This document shows positions 1 to 5,467 of a DNA stretch of 23,421 nt, in pieces; the first letter of the stretch is position 1, and each line of letters begins with the position of its first letter. The position numbers and the translations under genes are program-made. The notes under the pieces were generated by a model. The model did no database searches. It was not told the origin of the DNA and saw nothing but the letters and a program-made list of their open reading frames with translations. The DNA comes from JAWLBW01 sp041687475 (GTDB taxonomy: Bacteria; J088; JAWLBW01), in NCBI GenBank assembly GCA_041687475.1, contig JAWLBW010000029.1, positions 1 to 23,421 of the forward strand, written 5' to 3'.

Positions 1-3000
1 ATGATGTTGTCTTCGGGCACGTAGGTCGCCTGCGGCGGAACCTTGACGACGATACGGCCGCCCGACAGCCCCTTACCCACATAATCGTTGGCGTCGCCTT
101 CGAGGTTGAAGGTAATGCCCGACGTGAGAAAGGCACCGAAGCTCTGACCGGCCGAACCCTTGAAGTTCACCGTGATGGTGCCTTCGGGCAGCCCCTCGCC
201 GCCGTGCTTTTTGGCGACTTCGCCGCTGAGCATGGTGCCCACGGTGCGGTGGCAGTTCTTGATGTCGAGGTTCAGCGTGACCGGGTGCTTCTCTTCAATG
301 GCCGGTTCGCATTCCTTGATCAGCGTGCGATCGAGAATATCGTGAATCGCGTGTTCCTGTTCCTGCACCTGGCGTATGGCGACGCTGGCCGGAACCTTGG
401 GCTGAAAGAGAATGTTGCTGAAGTCGAGACCCCGGGCCTTCCAGTGTTCGACGGCGGCATCGACCTCGAGCAGATCGGTACGGCCGACCAGTTCGTCGAT
501 ACTGCGAACGCCGAGCTGGGCCATGTACTTGCGTACCTCTTCGGCGATGAAGAAGAAGAAGTTCACGACATGCTCGGGCTGTCCCTTGAACTTGTTGCGC
601 AGTACGGGGTCCTGGGTGGCGATGCCCACGGGGCAGGTGTTCAGGTGGCACTTGCGCATCATGATGCAGCCGACCGTGACGAGCGGGGCCGTGGCGAAGC
701 CGAATTCCTCGGCGCCGAGCATGGCCGCGATAACCACGTCGCGGCCGGTTTTCATCTGGCCGTCGGCCTGTACGATGATGCGGCTGCGCAGGTTGTTCTT
801 CACGAGCACCTGCTGGGTTTCGGCCAGGCCGATTTCCCAGGGGGTGCCGGCATATTTGATCGACGACACCGGCGATGCGCCCGTACCGCCGTCGTGGCCG
901 GCGATGAGCACGACGTCGGCCTTGGCCTTCGACACGCCCGCGGCGACCGTGCCCACGCCGGTTTCCGACACCAGTTTGACCGAAATGCGGGCCTGACGAT
1001 TCACGTTCTTCAGGTCGTAAATCAGCTGGGCCAGGTCTTCGATCGAGTAAATGTCGTGATGAGGCGGCGGCGAAATCAGCGTCACGCCCGGAGTCGAGTG
1101 GCGGGTCTTTGCGATGACCTCACTTACCTTGTGACCGGGCAGCTGGCCGCCTTCGCCGGGCTTGGCGCCCTGGGCCATCTTGATCTGAATTTCGTCGGCG
1201 TTGACCAGATAGTGGGTCGTGACGCCGAAGCGCCCCGAGGCCACCTGCTTGATCGAGCTGCGCTTCGAGTCGCCGCCGGGCAGGGGCTTGAAGCGTTCGG
1301 GATCTTCGCCGCCTTCGCCGGTGTTCGAGCGTCCGCCGATGCGGTTCATGGCAACGGCAAGCGTTTCGTGGGCTTCGGCCGAAATCGAGCCGAAGCTCAT
1401 GGCGCCGGTCGCAAAGCGCTTGACGATTTCCGTGGCGGGTTCGACCTCGTCGAGCGGTACGGGCTGCACGTTTTGCCTGAACGTGAACAGACCGCGCAGC
1501 GTGCAGAGGTTCTTCGACTGTTCGTTGATGTGCCTTGCGTACTCTTCGTACGTGTTGGCGTTGTTTTCACGAACGGCGTGCTGCAGCTTCGAGATGCTGT
1601 CGGGGTTCCACAGGTGAAACTCGCCTTCGCGGCGGTAGTGGTACTGCCCGCCCACGTCGAGGTCGGCCCGGCTGCCGTGCGACACGCGGAAGGCACGCTC
1701 GTGACGGGCGATGGTTTCCTTCGCGAGCGCCTCGAGGCCGACGCCGCCGATTTTCGACGACGTTCCGGTAAAGAACCGGTCAATCACGTCTCGGTTCAGC
1801 CCGACGGCTTCGAAGATCTGTGCGCCGTGATAGCTCTGGCAGGTCGAGATGCCCATCTTCGAGAAGACCTTGTACAGGCCCTTCTTGATGCCCTTGATGT
1901 AGTTGGCCTGCGCTTTCTCGAAGCTGATTTTCTCGGGGTCGAGCACCTTCTCCTTGCGCAGGTCGGCAAGGCTTTCAAAAGCCAGATACGGGTTAATGGC
2001 GCTGGCGCCGTAACCGATGAGCAGGGCGAAGTGAGGTACCTCGCGGGCTTCACCCGATTCGATGACCAGGCCGGCGCTCGTGCGCAGCCCGGCGCGAATC
2101 AGGTGGTGGTGCACCGCACCGGTTGCGAGCAGGCTGGGAATCGGCGCCATGTTCGGCGAAATACCGCGGTCGCTCAGAATGAGCACGCTGCAACCGTCGC
2201 CCACGGCTTTTTCGGCCTTTGCACAGAGTTCTTCCAGCGCCTTTCCGAGACCCTGTTCGCCTTCGGCGGTATTGAAAAGCATGGGCAGCACCGCCGACTT
2301 AAGATCGGCGTGTTCAATCTGCCGCAGCTTCTCAAACTCTTCATTCGTGAGAATGGGGTAGGGCAGTCGAACGACGCGCCCGTCCTTCGGCGTGGTCGAG
2401 AGCAGGTTCTGCTCTTTGCCGATGTAGCCGAAGAGGGCCATGACCATCTCTTCGCGAATCGGGTCGATGGGCGGATTCGTGACCTGGGCAAACAGCTGCT
2501 TGAAATAGGTGTAAAGCAGTTGCGGCCTGTTCGACAGCACCGCCAGCGGCGTGTCGGTACCCATGGAGCCGATGGGCTCTTCGCCCTTTTCGGCCATGGG
2601 TGCGAGCATCATGCGCGAGTCTTCGTGGGTGTACCCGAAAACCTGCTGGCGCTGCAGAATGGTGTCGTGATCGGGCTGACGTACCTCGGCGGCGTCGGGC
2701 AGATCGTGCAGGTCGACGACGTTGCGTTCGACCCAACCCTTCCAGTCCTGGCTCTTGACCAGGTCGGCCTTTACTTCTTCATCGTCGATGATGCGCTTCT
2801 GCTTGAGATCGACGATGAACATGCGGCCGGGCTGCAGGCGTCCCTTGCGCTCGATTTCCTCGGGCGCGAACTCCTGCACGCCGACTTCGGAACCCATGAC
2901 CACGAGGCCGCTCTTGGTAACCACGTAGCGCGCGGGGCGCAGGCCGTTGCGGTCGAGCGTTGCCCCGATCATGTCGCCGTCGGTGAAGGCGAGGGCGGCG

Positions 3001-4082
3001 GGGCCGTCCCAGGGCTCCTGAACAGTGGCGTGGTATTCCCAGAAGGCTTTCTGCTCTTCGCTCATGCGGGTGTCGGTCGTCCACGCTTCGGGCACGAGCA
3101 TCATCATGACGTGCGGAAGCGAGCGACCCGAGAGCAGCAGCAACTCGACGGCGTTGTCGAGCGAGGCCGAGTCCGATCCGTCGGGGTCGATGATGGGAAA
3201 CAGCTTCTGAAGGTCGTCGCCGAACAGTTCGCTCGAAAGGGCGGCTTCGCGGGCCTTCATCCAGTTACGGTTACCGCGCAGGGTGTTGATTTCGCCGTTG
3301 TGGGCCAGAAAGCGAAACGGCTGCGCCAGATCCCAGGTCGGAAAGGTGTTCGTCGAGTAGCGCTGGTGTACGAGGGCGAGGGCGCTGACGAAGTCGGGAT
3401 CGTTCAGGTCGTCGAAGTACTGCTTGACCTGGTGGGCCAGAAACAGACCCTTATAGACGATGACGGTCGCCGAGAGGCTCGGTATGTGAAAATGGCTGTG
3501 ATCTTCGAGCCCCGACTCGAGTACGGCATTCTCGATGCGTCGGCGAATCACGAAAAGCTTGCGGTTGAAGGCGGCGGTGTCGAGACCGTCGGCGGCGGCG
3601 ATGAAAATCTGGCTGACCGCGGGCTCGACTTCACGGGCGGTGTCGCCGATGACGGAGCCGTCGGTTTTCAGATCGCGCCAACCGAGTACCTGCTGACCTT
3701 CTTCCTTGACGATGGCCTCGAACATGCCCTGAATCTGCGTGCGCTGATCCTTGGGGCGAGGCAGGAAAACAAGTCCGGCTGCGTATTTACCCTCGGCGGG
3801 AAGCTCGAACCCGAGTGGTGCCGTTGCCTTGCGAAGAAAGCGGTCGGGCATCTGCACGAGAATACCAGCTCCATCACCGGTTTCGGCGTCGGCTCCGGTG
3901 GCACCGCGATGCGTCAGGTTGACGAGTATCTGCAGGCCGCGTTCGATGATATCGTGAGATTTCTCTCCGCTCATCTGCGCGACGAAGCCGACGCCGCAAG
4001 CATCTTTCTCGAACTGGGGATCGTATAGCCCCTCGGCGGCAGGAAGATTGCCTCGCCGACGGGGGTGAATGTGGTCTGTCAT
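1..4082 (-). CDS. gltB: Glutamate synthase large subunit (GltB), 3' end beyond window
   Basis: Catalyses the glutamine-dependent reductive synthesis of glutamate from 2-oxoglutarate in the cytoplasm, working with a small subunit (GltD) that is not in the window. About 1360 residues are present; family members are near 1500, so roughly 150 C-terminal residues lie beyond position 1. The ATG at 4082 has AAGGGG 7 nt upstream. A 28-residue propeptide precedes Cys29 in DACGVGFVA, the expected N-terminal nucleophile of the class II glutamine amidotransferase domain (to about residue 430). The central and FMN-binding synthase domains follow, with GGTGASPVSS in the FMN part. Cys1139, Cys1145 and Cys1150 (C-x5-C-x4-C, codons within 633-668) are the 3Fe-4S ligands. 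The visible end, reading VPEDNI, lies in the C-terminal beta-helix domain. I found no frameshift where I translated it. Confidence 0.97.
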   Translation of the reverse strand, partial: MTDHIHPRRRGNLPAAEGLYDPQFEKDACGVGFVAQMSGEKSHDIIERGLQILVNLTHRGATGADAETGDGAGILVQMPDRFLRKATAPLGFELPAEGKYAAGLVFLPRPKDQRTQIQGMFEAIVKEEGQQVLGWRDLKTDGSVIGDTAREVEPAVSQIFIAAADGLDTAAFNRKLFVIRRRIENAVLESGLEDHSHFHIPSLSATVIVYKGLFLAHQVKQYFDDLNDPDFVSALALVHQRYSTNTFPTWDLAQPFRFLAHNGEINTLRGNRNWMKAREAALSSELFGDDLQKLFPIIDPDGSDSASLDNAVELLLLSGRSLPHVMMMLVPEAWTTDTRMSEEQKAFWEYHATVQEPWDGPAALAFTDGDMIGATLDRNGLRPARYVVTKSGLVVMGSEVGVQEFAPEEIERKGRLQPGRMFIVDLKQKRIIDDEEVKADLVKSQDWKGWVERNVVDLHDLPDAAEVRQPDHDTILQRQQVFGYTHEDSRMMLAPMAEKGEEPIGSMGTDTPLAVLSNRPQLLYTYFKQLFAQVTNPPIDPIREEMVMALFGYIGKEQNLLSTTPKDGRVVRLPYPILTNEEFEKLRQIEHADLKSAVLPMLFNTAEGEQGLGKALEELCAKAEKAVGDGCSVLILSDRGISPNMAPIPSLLATGAVHHHLIRAGLRTSAGLVIESGEAREVPHFALLIGYGASAINPYLAFESLADLRKEKVLDPEKISFEKAQANYIKGIKKGLYKVFSKMGISTCQSYHGAQIFEAVGLNRDVIDRFFTGTSSKIGGVGLEALAKETIARHERAFRVSHGSRADLDVGGQYHYRREGEFHLWNPDSISKLQHAVRENNANTYEEYARHINEQSKNLCTLRGLFTFRQNVQPVPLDEVEPATEIVKRFATGAMSFGSISAEAHETLAVAMNRIGGRSNTGEGGEDPERFKPLPGGDSKRSSIKQVASGRFGVTTHYLVNADEIQIKMAQGAKPGEGGQLPGHKVSEVIAKTRHSTPGVTLISPPPHHDIYSIEDLAQLIYDLKNVNRQARISVKLVSETGVGTVAAGVSKAKADVVLIAGHDGGTGASPVSSIKYAGTPWEIGLAETQQVLVKNNLRSRIIVQADGQMKTGRDVVIAAMLGAEEFGFATAPLVTVGCIMMRKCHLNTCPVGIATQDPVLRNKFKGQPEHVVNFFFFIAEEVRKYMAQLGVRSIDELVGRTDLLEVDAAVEHWKARGLDFSNILFQPKVPASVAIRQVQEQEHAIHDILDRTLIKECEPAIEEKHPVTLNLDIKNCHRTVGTMLSGEVAKKHGGEGLPEGTITVNFKGSAGQSFGAFLTSGITFNLEGDANDYVGKGLSGGRIVVKVPPQATYVPEDNI

Positions 4083-4093
4083 ATATATACCCC

Positions 4094-4156
4094 TTAACTG
4101 AGGTTGAGAAACCTCCAGTACGCTGTCATCTGCGGGGGCAGGATCACGTCAGTCAT
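4094..4156 (-). CDS. Possible leader peptide (20 aa) upstream of gltB
   Basis: A short reading frame with an ATG at 4156 and a TAA at 4096-4094 encodes a 20-residue peptide ending TAYWRFLNLS. A G-rich stretch (GGGGG about 6 nt upstream) could serve as a weak ribosome binding site. The TAA overlaps the AAGGGG ribosome binding site of gltB, and the last codons of the peptide form a hairpin (4098-4118). This geometry suits translational coupling or leader-peptide control of gltB. The placement and overlap are seen; the function is inference. Chance is a real alternative, because a 20-codon frame is short. Confidence 0.4.
   Translation of the reverse strand: MTDVILPPQMTAYWRFLNLS
4098..4118 (-). 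promoter_or_regulatory. Hairpin just upstream of the gltB ribosome binding site
   Basis: On the gltB strand, GAGGTT-TCTC-AACCTC forms a perfect 6-bp stem with a 4-nt loop, extended by CT/AG across one bulged G. It ends two bases before the AAGGGG (4095-4090), and lies within the 3' half of the possible leader peptide. A ribosome translating the leader would melt it. There is no U-tract, so it is more likely to act on translation initiation than as a terminator. Confidence 0.4.
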
Positions 4157-4168
4157 GGTCAGCCCCCG
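4133..4168 (-). promoter_or_regulatory. GC-rich hairpin in the gltB leader
   Basis: A perfect 7-bp stem (CGGGGGC at 4133-4139 with GCCCCCG at 4162-4168) encloses a 22-nt loop that holds the start codon of the possible leader peptide. Inside the loop a second imperfect pairing (GATCA-like against TGGTC) could extend it. It lies between the putative promoter and gltB. It resembles no riboswitch class that I recognise. Confidence 0.35.
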
Positions 4169-4216
4169 TGGGCCCCTTCTTGAAACCGGGATGTCCGGAT
4201 TTAAGGGAAAACTCTC

Positions 4217-4246
4217 AAGCTAACATGCGAGCCTGAGTACTGTCAA
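4217..4246 (-). promoter_or_regulatory. Putative sigma70 promoter of gltB
   Basis: A perfect TTGACA -35 box (4246-4241 on the minus strand) is followed after 18 nt by a weak -10, TAGCTT (4222-4217, 3 of 6 matches). Transcription would begin near 4210 and give a leader of about 128 nt containing the possible leader peptide and both hairpins. The -35 is strong and the -10 poor, as at activator-dependent promoters. This is prediction by eye. Confidence 0.35.
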
Positions 4247-4279
4247 TTCGGCGCCGGGAGCCTGGGAGGTCTCTCGGAG

Positions 4280-4342
4280 GGAAAATCTTCCGGGCCGTAG
4301 TTCAGAGTGGAATCAGTATACAGGAAGGGAAATTGCATTTCC
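4280..4342. promoter_or_regulatory. Two similar dyads upstream of the gltB promoter
   Basis: GGAAAT-TGC-ATTTCC at 4328-4342 is a perfect 6-3-6 inverted repeat. GGAA-AATC-TTCC at 4280-4291 is a related, shorter dyad. Both lie upstream of the -35 box, where an activator would bind. Their AT-rich arms stand out in this GC-rich sequence. No regulator can be named: the sites do not match the NtrC consensus (TGCACC-N5-GGTGCA). Confidence 0.3.
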
Positions 4343-4465
4343 ACGGGGTAAAGTCGACAAACTTGTACGAATTCAGGCAGTTAGGCAGGCCGTTCTCTGG
4401 GGGGGGGCGGGGTGAACGAGAAAGCAGCGGCCAGGAGGGAGAATGAGAAAAAGGCGTGGGGGGCG

Positions 4466-4532
4466 CCGGCGATCGCATTCACGCCGGAGGGGTGACACCC
4501 GGAAGGCAGGCCTGCGCGCCGGCCCCGGGTGT
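4466..4532 (-). terminator. Tandem GC-rich hairpins after the periplasmic protein gene
   Basis: Two stem-loops lie 36-102 nt past the stop codon at 4568. ACACCCGG (4495-4502) pairs with CCGGGTGT (4525-4532) over a 22-nt interior that itself contains the palindrome GCAGGCCTGC (4506-4515). CCGGCG (4466-4471) pairs with CGCCGG (4482-4487) over 10 nt. There is no U-tract, so these may stop RNase trimming or assist Rho rather than act as intrinsic terminators. The rest of 4083-4567 contains only the gltB leader elements, a run of nine G at 4399-4407 and a doubtful Arg-rich mini-frame. Confidence 0.4.
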
Positions 4533-4567
4533 ACGCCCCCGCCCCCGTGATGTCGCCTGTTAGGTTT

Positions 4568-5329
4568 TCAAAAAGGAAGGCTGTCGCGCAGGCTGCGCTC
4601 TGCCTCCTTACGGGCGTTGTCCCGCGCCTCTTTCGCAGCCTCGTCGGCGGCCCGCTCCTGTTCCTTGCGCAGTTCTTCCTGCAATTGGTCGATTTGAGGC
4701 AGAACCGTTTCCGAATAACCGGCGGGCGGCGTGAAGAGATCGTCGGGCAGTTTGTTCGTCGTGGGATTCTCGATGAGCGTTTCGGTTACCCGACCGCCTT
4801 CTTCGCGAAAGACGCTCTTCAGTGGTTCATCGTTGAGGTCCTTGGCCAGGTAAACGGTTACGGTTCCGAGCTTCTTCCCGTTTTCCAATACCGGGGCTTC
4901 CTTGACCACCGTGTCGTAGCCGCCGACCTTTTCCTCGCCGATTTTCTTGAAGTCGTCGGGATCGAGGCCTTCGCCGCCGGGGGTGTTCGGCCCCTTGTCT
5001 CTGGCCGACTCGATATCCATCTTCATGTAGCTCTTCATGCCGGGAAAGACCATGTAGCCCACGTTCTCGGCCGGACGCGAAATGATGACGGCGTCGGAAG
5101 CGGCCTCACCGGCCTTTTCGTCGGCATCGATTTCGACGCGTACGTTGCGCTCCTTGTCGTCGGCGCTGCCCTGCATGTAAATTTTGCCGCCTTGCACCTG
5201 CTGCTCTTCGCCTTTGTCCTTGACGGTAATGCGCAGATCGCCGGACAGGTCGGCGAGAGCGGCCTGGCTGCTCAGGGTCAGCATGCCCAGGGACAGCAAC
5301 GCCGAGAGTGCGAGCCTGTTGTGTTTCAT
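4568..5329 (-). CDS. Exported periplasmic protein of unknown function (DUF4412-like)
   Basis: A 253-residue protein with a clear Sec signal peptide: Lys/Arg N-terminus, hydrophobic core at about residues 6-20, and likely cleavage after ALA at residue 26. There is no lipobox. The body (27-205) is beta-strand-like, with FPGMKSYMKMD near residue 95 and LPDDLFTPPAGY near 194. That layout recalls DUF4412 and LolA-type beta-barrel-half proteins, but this is only a resemblance. Residues 210-250 form a highly charged Glu/Arg/Lys helix, probably coiled coil. The ATG at 5329 is preferred over an ATG 120 nt upstream because AAGGAG sits 5 nt before it and the signal peptide starts there. It lies downstream of the histidine kinase on the same strand (138-bp gap), so a functional link is possible but unproven. 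Confidence 0.85.
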   Translation of the reverse strand: MKHNRLALSALLSLGMLTLSSQAALADLSGDLRITVKDKGEEQQVQGGKIYMQGSADDKERNVRVEIDADEKAGEAASDAVIISRPAENVGYMVFPGMKSYMKMDIESARDKGPNTPGGEGLDPDDFKKIGEEKVGGYDTVVKEAPVLENGKKLGTVTVYLAKDLNDEPLKSVFREEGGRVTETLIENPTTNKLPDDLFTPPAGYSETVLPQIDQLQEELRKEQERAADEAAKEARDNARKEAERSLRDSLPF

Positions 5330-5360
5330 GGAGACTCCTTGACTTGATACTCTGTGCCCG

Positions 5361-5366
5361 ATTGTA
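5361..5366 (-). promoter_or_regulatory. Possible -10 box for the periplasmic protein gene
   Basis: TACAAT (5366-5361 on the minus strand, 5 of 6 matches to TATAAT) would start transcription about 25 nt before the ATG at 5329. The region 17-18 nt upstream has no good -35. The 138-bp gap also holds overlapping weak inverted repeats near 5411-5429 (CAGCC-CAAC-GGCTG) just past the kinase stop. Confidence 0.25.
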
Positions 5367-5467
5367 GGCTGCGAGCCGATACCGGGCATCCGAGGGCGCT
5401 CACAATGCGACCGTTCAGCCCAACGGCTGCTTCCGGTTCGATGATACACCTCGGGCTGACTTAACCA

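Noticed and set aside
204..4028. A 1274-codon plus-strand open frame
   Set aside because: It is codon-phase antisense to gltB. It stays open because gltB avoids TTA, CTA and TCA codons in this GC-rich sequence. The translated protein has no recognisable domain while the opposite strand is unmistakable GltB.
4399..4407. A run of nine G as a phase-variable tract
   Set aside because: It is in no reading frame or promoter spacer that I can support, so there is no mechanism to attach. Sequencing error in homopolymers is also possible.
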